DNA of 64,000 nt. Source: Gelatoporia subvermispora B (taxonomy: Eukaryota; Basidiomycota; Agaricomycetes; Polyporales; Gelatoporiaceae). Below, piece after piece: positions 37,716-48,515 of the stretch. Under the pieces are notes generated by a model. The model searched no databases. It saw nothing but the letters and a program-made list of their open reading frames with translations, and was not told where the DNA came from. The position numbers and the translations under genes were made by a program. The stretch is from contig KB445802.1 of assembly GCA_000320605.2 (NCBI GenBank), positions 372,001 to 436,000 on the forward strand. Reading direction: 5' to 3'. How positions within the stretch are numbered: position 1 is the stretch's first letter; each line of letters begins with the position of its first letter.

Positions 37716-39359
37716 ATGCATCGTGTTCTCATGGTGTCAGCCTCTCGCAAACGAGCGCGGCCCCTCAGCAGATCGACCTCGACATCGTCAGCCTCCGCAC
37801 AGTCTCGCGAGGGCCCGCCCTCAGCCCTAACGAAGCATTGGCCCGCGAGCCCAGAAGCACTCGGCGATGCGCGCGCCTTCTTGATCGAATGGTATGTAGG
37901 ATCCTGCTTGAGTACTATCACATTGTTGACAGCGTCCATCACAGCGTCCATGCACGTCTCCCTACGCTCCTCGTCCCGGATAAGGATGCAGACGGGCTCT
38001 GCGGCGGGATGATCGTGTACCGCACGCTCATACAGATGGGGCTGCCTCCCTCGCTGATATCAGTCCATTTTGTTCGGAAGGGCTCGAACGTTCACGAGAC
38101 TGAAGAGGGTAAGGCAATGCAGGAGTACGGCGCTAAGTACGCTGTTGTGATCGACCAAGGTAGTCGTGGTGGTCCTAGGTTAATCGGAAACGACACCAAG
38201 ACACTTGTTGTGGACCATCATTGGAGCGAGGAGTTCCCGGAGGGTGCAGTAGTTTTGTCGGCGGCGCAATTCCCGCCTGTAGCGACGTCGGCCACCCTCG
38301 CGTATACCCTGTGTCTCCCGCTGCTAGGCACGCGGGCACCGAGTGCGTCGGACGCCAGTGTCCCAGTGCACGAGGCTCGCGATCAGCTGGAGTATCTGTG
38401 CGCAATGGGGACCATGGGCGACCTTGGGACAACCTTCCGCTGGGAACCTCCGTTTCCAGATATGCAGGCTTGTCTGAAGCGATACACGAAAAAGGCACTA
38501 GGAGATGCCGTCAGCTTGATCAATGCCCGTAGGTCTATCCAAATACATTCCAGCTCGTTCACTCACCTGAACTTCTACAGCACGGCGTACGGCGCGATTC
38601 GATGTCGACTCCGCTTGGGGGGCTCTGCTTGGCATTTCCTCACCGAAAGACTTGACAGCGATTACAAAGGCAGCACCGCCCTTGTCTGAAACCTCGCTAC
38701 AGCACGTGAAACGCCTCCATGAGGCTCGAGCGGACATGCGCGTGGAGGCACAACGATGTTCGCATTCTGCACCAGCATTTTCTGGCGACGGAAAGGTTGC
38801 GCTGATCAGGATATCGAGTCAAGCCCAAGTGCACCCGGTAAGAGTATCCTCTCCAGCTGCCATTGTCTCTGATCTAATTCGCGGATTATGACCAGCTAAT
38901 AGCGACAAAATGGGCCGGAACGCTCAAATCCTCCCGCCTGCAAGTTGTCATGTGTGCAAATAGCGGGTATCTGGAAGGGCAGAACATGACGAATTTCTCG
39001 TGCCGCATTGCACGGTGCAGCCTATCGAGAAATCATGATTCAGGAGAAGATGCGAAAGGGGGTGAGGTGGACATTATCGCGCTTCTGAAGCATTATGCTG
39101 CGCAAGTCCCGGGCTTGCGCGAGAGTATGGGTGAGAATTTCGCGCGCGGGCACAAAGAGGTAGTAGAATCGCTCACTTGTGGATTTAGCACTGACAGAAA
39201 GTGTAACAGGCAAGTGGAGGGATTGTACGCACCGAGGACTTTGAAGGTCTCTGGGAGGTCATGCTCAACAGTGAAAGCCAAGATGCTGAAGGTCAGTGTT
39301 CCTTTTCGAGAGTAGTTATCGACGCATATACTCATCATTACACGCCGGGAACTCTGTGA
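37716..39359 (+). CDS. DHH-family phosphoesterase
   Basis: Metal-dependent phosphoesterase or exonuclease of the DHH superfamily (RecJ/PRUNE-like). Model: 37716-37891, 37945-38528, 38581-38837, 38896-39159, 39210-39359, giving 476 aa. Motif I is PDKDADGLCGG (Asp 71, 73 and 75), then VHFVRKGSNVHE, VVIDQGSRGGP and motif III LVVDHH (about 147-151), and an EYLCAMGTMGDLG motif (motif IV-like Asp). Downstream come NAPRRTARFDVDSAWGALL and a C-terminal half ending with NFARGHKEASGGIVRTEDFE, as in DHHA1-type GGxxxA regions. Translation could start at 37716 or at ATG 37731. Intron 1 has two acceptors 12 bp apart (37932 and 37944), both in frame. The last 20 or so residues run on unconserved to TGA at 39357, so a further short exon cannot be excluded. 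The biological substrate is unknown. Confidence 0.85.
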
Positions 39360-39540
39360 AGGGTCACACAAGAGAAGGAAAGTGGATTATAGTTCGAAGA
39401 ACTCGTCGAAACAGAGCAACACGTTGGAAGGATGGGTGAAGAGAGGCTGAGATCGGACTGCCTTGATGATTTTGGGTATCGCCACAGGCCTCGATTTCAT
39501 TGTATTGCCGTATACGTATGTCCTGTAAAAGCAAGATACA

Positions 39541-40068
39541 GCCAAACTCATATCGATAGGCCCGTCAAGCACAAAATCACGCATATGCGGCGTTCGTCGG
39601 AGCTCCACCTCCACGTGCTGTGGTGGCGTAGAGCGACCGACTGCGAGCGACGCCGAGCGTCTTGCGACCGTACAGCGTGCCTTCACGTATTCGACCTGAA
39701 CACTGCGAAAACGCCCTTGGTAGATGTCGATGAGCGAAGGTGATCGAGACCTCTGCGCAAGGGTTGGTCAGTGAGGTCTTCCAGGAGTCCCTCGGGCGGG
39801 CCGCGGCGCTCCTTGATACATATAACGCTGGGATATCTTTTCTATTCTATCGCAGAAGTAGCTAGTGGGGTACATGCGATGCTCGCTGTAAGCACAGAAA
39901 CGCAAATCCAAGGTTGAGTACAGCTCCTCAGCGAGTTCTGCGATAGTTCACCTGCACCATACCTGTGCCACCCGGAGCCTGGTATACGGCACAAGTTCCC
40001 GATGGAGTTTTTCAAACCCCGCCTATGCATGATTTCGGGCTTGACGGGCCTATCGATATGGGTTTGGC
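39541..40068. repeat. inverted repeat, 50-bp arms (39541-39590 / 40019-40068)
   Basis: The arms are roughly 88% identical by eye; both contain CATATCGATAGGCCCGTCAA when read in the proper orientation, and both are preceded by a TACAG splice-acceptor-like end. Translated in the same relative frame both give QTHIDRPVK, so the arms look like copies of an exon rather than transposon ends. Confidence 0.65.
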
Positions 40069-40263
40069 TGTAAACAGCATTATTCCTCGTGTCTAGCTGT
40101 AGGACTTGGCCCAGCTGGGGACTTGGAGTCAGTCTGGTTGTGTTCAGGGAGAGAAGACATATGGTCCGCTAAGGTATAAATTCTGATATTGAAATCATAT
40201 GGTACGCCTAAAGCAGTAAGCACTGCATATGTATCCTTGTTATCATGCCGAAAATCTGTACCG

Positions 40264-41398
40264 AATGGATTAAGGGTATGGATCGTGCCACCGCCCCGCC
40301 GAGGTGCCGCGAGGACAGGACCTCGGGAACTCCCATCGTGCACTCTTTGCGGTTCATTGGTCGCAGCTGAATACATCAAATACAGTGAGGTCTAATGCTG
40401 GACTGTGAGCGCAGACATGCTTGTATAAACCGCGCGTAGCGGTATTCGCAATACAATCCTGTTGTTTCGGTTTACTTTGGAATTCGGCGACTAGTCAACT
40501 TGTACCGCTCAATGATGTAGCTCTCCTCAGAGTACTGCGGCGCCACCTGGATAGTAATCCTAGCCTTTTTGACCGTCTGCGAAGGTTCTAGTTGCTCTAT
40601 ATTGTCCTTATCGTCTTCTTTGGCACGAGTGGACAGAGACCTTCTGACAGGAGGCCCACCGTTGTCTCGGGACCTCCAGGGACTTCTGTGTCCTGCTCCG
40701 CATTCTGTGGCCCTCCGTACTTCATCAAGGCAAGACATCTGGTGCCTCTACTGTGGAGAATTACCTGTGTGACTTTGCCATCTTGTCTAGCTCTATCCCT
40801 CTCGCCTGTAGACTGAAAAAGGTGTCTAAAAGGGCGTGACCTGAACTCTGCAGTATGCGTTGTGTTGGTGCAAAGTTTAGAACTGCTCGAATACCTCGGT
40901 CAGATTCCAGGGACTAAACTTGTGCTCGGTTTGCCTTCCTGAACTCTGCTTACCGGCATGTGATGATCAAGGGATCTGAAAGCACCTGGTGTGGTGAATG
41001 CATACTGCCAGCAGTCAAATTTTGCCGCTCTGAGACGTCTGCATAATATCGAGTAGCTTTTGGGCTGGACAGTATATCTGAGCTCATGTTTGACATAATA
41101 GGCGAGGCGAAATTTATACGGACTCAGTATTGTACATGTGGGTATATGTAGCAGTAGGACAGACATCTGTGCAATGCTTTTTCTACCCAGACTACTTTTG
41201 AAGTCAACAATTAAGAAAAAGAAAGACCACACAGCATAAATGATTGCGACAACGAGCATCGAACATTGGGCCCACGAAAACGGAGCACCTGAGTTCACTA
41301 CAGCCGTGCACTGTCCGGGGTCTTTTGCTTAGTCACGTACATCCCGACGCTCGGCTTACCATATCAAGCAACCGGACGATCCATACCCTTAATCCATT
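40264..41398. repeat. inverted repeat, 23-bp arms (40264-40286 / 41376-41398)
   Basis: A perfect 23-bp inverted match containing GGATTAAGGGTATGGATCGT. The coding-direction translation of both arms gives TIHTLNPF. With the neighbouring pair it suggests two relics of one gene in opposite orientation. Confidence 0.65.
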
Positions 41399-41855
41399 CC
41401 ATAAATCTGGACAAATTCAGAGCCTGTGCTGGGTCTGCGGCTGCTGTCGTCGTCGACCGGTCATTCAACAAAGTCGCCGGCATTGTATTCATATCATATC
41501 TATTATCACTTCTATTATTCTGCCGGAAGAGAGTTTCGAGAAGCTTCGGCTCTTGCGTTCGATTCCCAGTTCAAGATAAACCTGTCACGTCTCCGTCGCA
41601 CACTCGTCCAAGGCGCACGACAGTAGCATAGTAAGGGGCGGCAGATAAGCACATCGAGTACTGGTCATCTGGACACATCATGGTGCTACAGCGAGAGTTA
41701 CGCACGACATGGTGAGCTACATACTTCCGAGGCTTGGCTAGAGTTATGGATTGGCCGGGAATGTCATGAGTACCGGGAATTCCACGCCTGCTTGATCAGC
41801 AGTCTATGACACCATCGATGGTGTGTAACGCGAAGGATAACGAGACTGCTTCAGG

Positions 41856-41863
41856 TATATAAA
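41856..41863 (+). promoter_or_regulatory. TATA box of GST copy 1
   Basis: TATATAAA about 70 bp upstream of the ATG at 41927, a normal spacing for a fungal TATA promoter. Confidence 0.6.
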
Positions 41864-41926
41864 CCTGGGTACCGAGCCCCAAATCCGACCCGACGATCCC
41901 ACCTAGTCGTTAGTAGTACCTACAGG

Positions 41927-42870
41927 ATGCCTGAGCAGATCACCCTCTACACCGCCAAGGTACGCGCGAATTTCGTGCTTTCCAGCGTTGAGCACTCACG
42001 TGGTTGGGATAGATATGCCCATACGCCCACAGGGTATACCAGAATGTGCACTAGCTTGTGAGAGGTTGCTGATGGGACGTCCGATAGGTGGAACTTGCCC
42101 TAGAGGAGGCGAAGGCCAAGTACACCCGCTACGAGATTGACCTGACGAACAAGCCAGTATGGTATGCTCCGGAAGTGAACCCAGCAAGCAAGGTGAGGGA
42201 ACCAATCATTCGTATCTAACGTAACCCACCTGATGACTTCGCATGCAGGTGCCCGCCATCGCGTACGGCGGTCCCTTGGTGCCCGCGGACCAGCCCTCTC
42301 CCGAGTCCGTCAAGATCGCGGAGTCGCTTGTCCTCCTCGAATTCGTCGCGGACCTCTTCCCGGAGGCGCACCTGCTCCCCTCCAACCCCGTCCTTCGCGC
42401 TAAGGCACGCTTCTTCATCGACGCGATCAGCACTAAGGTTACCGGCACATGGTACTCCTTCTTCCGCAAGGGTGGCTCCCCGGACGAGTTCTTCACAGGG
42501 CTCGAAGTGATTCAGGCGCTGCTCCCGCCGAGCGGATTTGCCGTCGGCGAGTACTCGATCGCGGACGCGGCGATCGCGCCGTTCCTTGCTCGCGCATGGG
42601 TGAACCTGGAGAACGACACCGGCGCGTGGAAGGAGGGTGACGGTGCGACGGTGCTTGCGACGCTTCAGTCGGCCCGCTTTGCTCGCCTCAACCAGTACAT
42701 CCAGGACCTCGAGGCACGCCCGAACTTCAAAGCGACGTTCGATAAGGTGAGCTGGCCTGCGATACCACGGGCGACAGCGAGATCTGATTTGCACGTGCTA
42801 GGAATACATCGCCGAGTCATTCAAGAGGAGGTTTGGCAACCTTCGTGCGCAGGCACAGAACCAGCAGTAG
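41927..42870 (+). CDS. cysteine-type glutathione transferase (copy 1)
   Basis: Cytosolic GST of the Cys-containing omega-like group; such enzymes reduce or deglutathionylate xenobiotics. Model: 41927-41959, 42013-42033, 42088-42192, 42249-42746, 42802-42870, giving 241 aa. The second exon is a 21-bp microexon encoding I-C-P-Y-A-H-R; without it the thioredoxin fold loses its catalytic Cys13 and the join K|V skips strand-helix residues that I recall as CPFAQR/CPYAHR in fungal homologues. Then VELALEEAKAKYTRYEID, KVPAIAYGG (cis-Pro glutathione site), an E-S pair (IAESLVLLEFVADLFP) and an all-helical C-terminal domain with GFAVGEYSIADAAIAPFLAR (the N-capping/hydrophobic-staple Asp region). All introns are 53-56 bp. 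A TATA box lies at 41856. Copy 2 follows 1.1 kb downstream. Confidence 0.93.
42013..42033 (+). other. 21-bp microexon carrying the GST catalytic motif
   Basis: Flanked by GGGATAG (acceptor) and GTATAC (donor); phase 0 on both sides. It encodes seven residues including the catalytic Cys. The equivalent microexon in copy 2 is 44118-44138, with flanking introns of identical length (53 and 54 bp) in both genes. Confidence 0.9.
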
Positions 42871-42988
42871 GCGTCCTGTGTTATGGCAAGAAAGATTGAG
42901 CTGAAGGTGTACGATATGTGCGCTCGGTATCGGAATGTGAAATCTGGATAGGAGTCGTCTTTGAGTTGCAAACTTGATGCCTTGAGGG

Positions 42989-43054
42989 CCGAGGCTTGAC
43001 TAAATTTATGGTTTGGCTCAGAATGCCTTGAGTACCGGGAATTTCAGACCTGCT
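42989..43054 (+). repeat. direct repeat of GST upstream DNA (41727-41791)
   Basis: CCGAGGCTTG..TATGG.TTGGC and GAGTACCGGGAAT are shared between 41727-41791 and 42989-43054. This marks the 5' edge of the tandem duplication, that is, the ancestral promoter of GST copy 2. A TATATAC-type TATA lies at about 43122, where copy 2 would originally have initiated. Confidence 0.7.
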
Positions 43055-43373
43055 GCATTCTGTAGGTATTACGATTGACAAGGTGGGATCGTTGCGACAA
43101 ATGTGGGGCGCGATATCCAGACTTATATACACACCATCAATGACTCTGCACACTAGGCGAGCTTCAAATCAATCCTCGGAAGCATGCTGCGCTGCCATGG
43201 AAGCGACAGCTGCGGCAAGTTAGGTTGATACGCGCGTCTCTCACCGAGAGCTGCGGCAGGCCAGGACAGGCCGTGCCAGGAGGACGCGCACGTCTCTCGG
43301 CTGCATAAATTAAGGTTATGACGTATGTATGCGTCTTTAGAAAGCCTAGACTCAGTTGGTTCCAGGACGAGTA

Positions 43374-43931
43374 CAGTGTCATGCGGCAAAAACCGACCTC
43401 CCTCGGGAAGGCGTAATTTTGCTATAGGAGCCAAACCCTCGCGTTCTAGGACAGAAAGTGGGGTAGATGAGCGTAAATCTGGATTTTGTGATCACGTGAC
43501 CTATTTTTACTTTTTGTCGACAAAAAAACCGGAAGTATGACTACCTAAAAACAGGTGTTTAGACACATTTTGTAGCATAATGCGGCCTCAAAATAAAAAA
43601 CTTCAACTTAACCCAGTCTCAGCAAGCGTCGGAGAGCATATCATTCGGCTCAGGACTGACTGCTCCGTCTGTGAGTGTGGATTTAGCGCCTGATTGCCAA
43701 TTATGGTGTATTAGTCATCTTCTCACGACCCCCCATAAAGGGTAGATTTACTTTTGGCCTCGCGAAAATTTTGAAAAGTGCCCAGATCAGAATTTTATTG
43801 AGATAGTCATGTAGATATGATGTATTCTGTACGAAATCCTCGATTTAGTGAGTATCGGACAACATCCGCGGGTGCAGATACAAATGCGCGAGACGGGGTG
43901 CCAAGAGGTCGGTTTTGAGCGCCGGACACTG
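43374..43931. mobile_element. Tc1/mariner-like MITE, 558 bp, TA target duplication
   Basis: Non-autonomous element with terminal inverted repeats of about 29 bp. Both ends read CAGTGTC, then seven variable bases, then AAAACCGACCTC, inward from a flanking TA on each side (43372-43373 and 43932-43933). CAGTG ends with TA duplications are characteristic of Tc1/mariner superfamily elements. There is no transposase frame inside, so it depends on a related element elsewhere. It sits 43 bp upstream of the ATG used for GST copy 2. Confidence 0.8.
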
Positions 43932-43974
43932 TAGTTGTCATTTCTCACGGGTACGACAATGGTGAGCATGATCG

Positions 43975-44958
43975 ATGAGTTCCCCATCAGAATCATTCAA
44001 CGAGCGTGGTCAATTGTGCCGTAGGCTGCTGGTCACTGAGCAGATTACCCTCTACAGTTGCAAGGTACGTGAAAGCTTCGTGCTCTCAGATATCGAGCGC
44101 TCACGTGGTTGGCATAGACCTGCCCCTACGCCCACAGGGTACTCCGAGATGTGTATTCGCTAACAAGAAGTTGCTGACAGAAGGCGCAATAGGTCGAACT
44201 CGCCTTGGAGGAGGCGAAGGCCAAGTATACCCGCTACGAGGTTGACCTGTCGAACAAGCCGGAGTGGTATACCCCGAAGGTGAACCCAATGGGCAAGGTA
44301 CGTATGCCACTTACTCTGCATTCGTTGCAGCAAACCTAACGGCCTCTCGCGCAGGTCCCCGCACTTACCTACGGCGGCCCCTCAGTGCCTCCGGACCAGC
44401 CTTCCCCCGAGTCTGTGAAGCTCGCCGAGTCGCTCGTCCTCCTCGAGTTCGTCGCGGATCTCTTCCCCGAGGCGCATTTACTTCCCTCTGATCCCGTTCT
44501 CCGCGCCAAAGCCCGCTTCTTTATTGATGTGGTCGGCACCAAGGTCATGGGCAGGTCTTACTTCCGCAAGGATAGCTCCCCGGACGAGCTTTACGTGGGA
44601 CTCGAGACGATCCAGGCGTTACTGCCGGACAGTGGCTTCGCCGTTGGCGAGTACTCCATTGCGGATGCGATGGTCGCGCCGCACCTTGCGCGTGCGCTGG
44701 TGAACTTGGAGAATGACCTTGTTGGGTGGAAGGAGGGCGAGTGCAAGACGGTGCTGGCAGCACTTCGGTCGCCTCGTTTTGCTCGTCTCAACCAGTACAT
44801 CCAGGACCTCGAGGCGCGTCCGAACTTCAAAGCGACATTCGATAAGGTGAGCTGGCCTGCGAGATAACAAGCGAGAGCGATCTCTGATATGTGAGCGCTA
44901 GGAATACGTCACTGAAATATTCAAGAAGAGGTATGGCAACCTCCGTGCGCAGGCTTAG
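43975..44958 (+). CDS. cysteine-type glutathione transferase (copy 2)
   Basis: Tandem duplicate of the GST at 41927. Exons: 43975-44064, 44118-44138 (microexon T-C-P-Y-A-H-R), 44193-44297, 44355-44846, 44902-44958 (254 aa). Catalytic Cys, KVPALTYGGP, AESLVLLEFVADLFPEAHLL and GFAVGEYSIADAMVAPHLAR are kept and no frame is broken. Differences: a two-residue deletion near residue 120, and a TAG that ends the protein three residues early (RAQA). The codon matching Met1 of copy 1 has changed (M-P-E-Q becomes V-T-E-Q), so translation must start upstream. An in-frame ATG at 43975 adds about 19 residues (MSSPSESFNERGQLCRRLL), which lie between the MITE end and the old start. The ancestral TATA is now about 850 bp away. 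Either expression is lost or a new promoter is used. Confidence 0.8.
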
Positions 44959-46500
44959 ATCCAACAGTAGGCGTCCTGTGTAAGAAGCATTGAGCTGAAG
45001 CTGTACGATATGTGCGCTCCGTAGCGGAATGACAATTTTGCTACATGAAATACAGGAGTCGTCTTTGAGTCGCAAATACGGCAATGGTGCGTCTCGCAGA
45101 TGTCATTGGGACCCTGACCGTGCAGTCGAGGCATGCTCAGAAGGTTCTGTTACTCGCGTCTGCAACACGGGAATTAGCCAGCTGTAACGTGGCGTATTTT
45201 AATACCGCCTCAGGTCGACCCTGAGGTATTCAAGGCGTGTTGTGTCCCTGTGAAACCGCCGGGATGTGGTCCGAACACCTGTGCCTAGCGTGGTCTGTGA
45301 ACAATTGGAAGATAGCTTTGAGATCTCCTTTTGGCAGGGCACGATGCAGAGACAAGGACATGGTTTTGAAACAAACGTGATGAAGGCATTAGACACGCGG
45401 GACCAGGATGAGCACTGCGAATTTGGGGTCCTGGAGGCTAGGCAAGGGCTCTCCGGGGTCTGGCCGCGAGTGAGCATCGATGATAACTGGATTCGATCCA
45501 TAAGACAGAGGACACCGTCGGTAGGATCCCTCGATAATTGGTGATACATAGAGAAATAATTGGGTAAATTGAAACTGAATTTTATCCGTACAGCACAGTT
45601 GTTGGCATCGAATTTGTCTGCACCTGCGACAACACTGACATCAGCCCATTGTGCCAATTATGGATAAAGTGTTGCCTAAAAGGGAAGGCTGTCCCAAGGA
45701 TTCCATACATAATTGGATTTTCAGCACTGGAAGGCTTATACACCTACGTCATATACGAATGGATTGCTTGAACATGCAAACGGTCTACGATATATCAGGG
45801 ACTGCCCTTGACACACTGCACCGTTGCTTTGCCAGTAAGTCTTGTTTCGCGGTTGCTCACTTGAAGACTTTATGCATCGGTCGAAAACCTGCGTGAGGAG
45901 CGGAGGGGCGTGAAATCCTGAATAGCTAATTCATTTGTACTTTGAAGGAATTCCAAGTTTTTTCTGGACCTGTGGGGCAAGGCTGTTCACCGGCCCAAGC
46001 GACCCTGTATTTGGTGCTATTTGCGTACCCATGCCGGCGGCAATTTCCAAAAGAGGAAGCAGCGCCCGCCATTCTTCGATCGTAAAGGCAATAAAGTTCG
46101 TCGAGACTTACGACCTCTGGCGACCGGGATGACTGCTGATCACGTCGAGGATCCATGTGGACCTGGAGATCACATTTTTGAACCTCGGGGACATCGTTTA
46201 TTGTCTTAGAATCTGCCTGGGAACGGCTGGTGTTGCGCATAGCCCTGCTCGTGATGAGCGCTTGTTTGGCGTCAACCGAGTAACGCGATGCTGTTGTTCC
46301 CAATTATCGTCGTCCTATTGTTCTCGACCGCGAGCCGACAATGCCAGATACAACAAAAGGCGACGTATGTGGGCAGGGCATACTAAAGCTACTGCTGGTC
46401 AGGTCTCCCTTGTACTTGTCAATCTACGACACCGTTCCCGTTCCTCGTAGTATCTTGGTCTCTCTTCATAACGTTCCTCTAGACATTCACGACAATCACG
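44959..46500. other. intergenic region with a possible orphan exon
   Basis: 44959-45070 is duplicated GST 3' DNA. At about 46110-45930 on the minus strand one frame reads NFIAFTIEEWRALLPLLEIA and continues about 35 residues to a stop, which looks like a genuine C-terminal coding exon (aromatic, amphipathic, low in rare residues). An in-frame TAA lies just before it, and I could not find an upstream exon that joins convincingly. Another frame in the same stretch is also open. Frames at 45199-45657 are unrecognised. Confidence 0.35.
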
Positions 46501-48515
46501 ATGAATTCGAGTAAGTCCTTGAGCTGGTGTCGTCGCCGGTCTTTCTAACGACGTCTGTAGTATTCGCGAACAACCGACTTTTGCCTGCGCTCAAGCGCCG
46601 CAGCCCTCAATCCACCGGCAAGCCCGACATCCCAGCCGTTAAAGCAAAGCCATTAGACATTCTACCAGACCTCTCAGAAGAGGATGAAGCGCAACCTCGT
46701 GCATCCACCTCGTCGCTTTTGACACCGTCGCCGTCGTCGAAACACCGCAGCAGTCGGATCTTCGGAGGCAGTGCAACTTTAGGAAGCCGGACCTTCAAGG
46801 ACGCTGCAGAACGCAAGCGCGACTCGCGGCGTGTCGTCCTCACCGGTGTAGAGGGCCTCACATTCGATGACTTCTTCCCAGCTACTGCGGCGCCTGCGCT
46901 ACGACCGCTATCGCCACCGCCGCGCCCTGCGCCGCCGCCACCGCTGTTCACGCCGACCCTCGAATCGCCTCTTGACGACATCAACCTGCGCTTTTCGGGT
47001 CTTGGTATCTCGCTCGACTTCCCCTCGCCACCCTCGGACAACTCGAGACTCAGCAGGTTCCCCGTAAGCCCCAGCGTGGCGAGCATCACCACCCCGGTAA
47101 GGCGACGCGAGAGCTCGCCTACACCATCCGTGTCGAGCAGCACGACATCGAGTACGACCCTGAGTGCCTCAAGTTCGGAGTCGAAGAAGGTCCACATCAC
47201 TCCCCCAACATCTGATGATGATGAGTCGCACTCGCCGATGCAGTGCAACCTCGCGCGTGCACCGACATTCAAGTCACACCGCGCTTCTGTCCTTTACACC
47301 AAGTCCATGTCCGACCTTAAGCAGTCAGAACCACAAGTAGCCTCAGATGACGAGCACGAAGACATTGACGAGGACGCTGAATGGTTTGCGCGCGACATTA
47401 GCGACGTGATTACGCTGGCGACACCTCTTCCTCCCTCTTTCCCCCACCCCCCCAGCACGCCGCCATCCGGGAAGGACCCGCGCGCAAGACCAGACTCTAT
47501 CCTCCCTCCACCTCGCAAAGACGGCCGGAGTCGATACAGCAAGGCCCTGCCCATCGCCCCGCTGCCGTCGCCCACAGGCCCAAGCGTGCAGCTCGACCCC
47601 ACCTTCCCTACACGGAAGCGTTTCACTCTCCCCGAGCGTGCGCCACCCCCGCCTCCTCTCAAACTCACACCACCCCCAGTGGAGCGGCCTCTGGTCTCCA
47701 TGGAGGCAGAGACAGATGCCTTGCTTGCACAGCTAGCCAGTGCTGCGCTCAACGCTGGTTTCCTGGGCACTGGCCTGACGGGAACAGGCAATACACTCGC
47801 GCCCTCCGCACCGCCCACACCCAGCAGCTCCTTCCTCGTCCCAGTCAACTCTGCGCGCCTGCGGCCATCTCCGCGGGTGTCGCTCCCTACCGACATCGCC
47901 GACCTTGCCGACGCCGAGGACTGTGCATCCGAGAGTGCCGCGATCCAGATCTGGCCGTCCACGCCGACGAGCTTCAGCATCTACTCGCAGCCCAGCGGTA
48001 GCACTGCATCTCTCCCGCTCTCGCCCTTCTCCGCCATCTCGTTCGTCATCGACCTTGATTCGCCCCTCGAGGACGTGTCCCCCTCGGCGCTGCCCGAGAG
48101 CCCCGCGCCGACCGTGTCGAGCTACACCGGCTCGGCCGAGGACACGCTCAGCGTGGAGCCCGAGCGCACGCTCCGGTCGCGCTGGTCGACCTCGACGCTC
48201 GGCTCGCTTGCGGAGCACCAGGGCGGCTCCGTTTCGTGGCTCCCGCGCTTCAACCTCTCGCCCACAAAGCGCAATAAGGCCAAGCCCGCCAAGTCTATCC
48301 CAGCACCGAAGGCCCCCAGCACACCGTCGAAGAGCGCGACGAAGTTGCCACTGTCACCTGCGCTGAAGCGTTCCTTTGAGGTCGAAGCGCGCCTCACGCG
48401 ACGCGATAGCCGGAGCTCGCGCATGAGCGACACGGGGAGTGATAGCGGGGAGAGCACGACCAGCTCGGGGCTCAGGCGGAAGCCGATCCCGGTGGAGATC
48501 TTCATGCGCTGCTGA
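46501..48515 (+). CDS. conserved low-complexity S/P-rich protein
   Basis: Function unknown; 654 aa. Model: 46501-46510 plus 46561-48515. The first exon is only 10 nt (M-N-S and one base of the next codon), followed by GTAAGT, a 50-bp intron and CTGTAG. The join gives MNSIFANNRLLPALKRRS, whereas the 3' exon alone has no early ATG. The protein is rich in S, P and T, with blocks that look conserved: LTGVEGLTFDDFFP (about 108-121), DINLRFSGLGISLDFPSPP, an acidic stretch (DDEHEDIDEDAEWFARDISD), MEAETDALLAQLASAALNAG, FVIDLDSPLEDVSPS and a C-terminal GLRRKPIPVEIFMRC. Many SP/TP sites suggest kinase regulation or a cytoskeletal or polarity scaffold (inference). No signal peptide or membrane segment is visible. 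Confidence 0.75.

Larger units (their letters stand above)
39360..41855. other. gene debris with inverted coding fragments
   Basis: No intact gene is visible. Minus-strand frames at 40379-40080 and 40030-39842 could be two exons of one small gene (the TIHTLNPFGTDF and QTHIDRPVKPEIMHRR segments). Fragments of each reappear on the + strand nearby. A minus-strand frame at 41298-40900 starts with a hydrophobic stretch but has no family match I know. Confidence 0.4.

Noticed and set aside
41960..42087. single 128-bp first intron of the GST gene
   Set aside because: It would delete the catalytic Cys motif; both copies carry a phase-0 microexon here with perfect flanking intron sizes.
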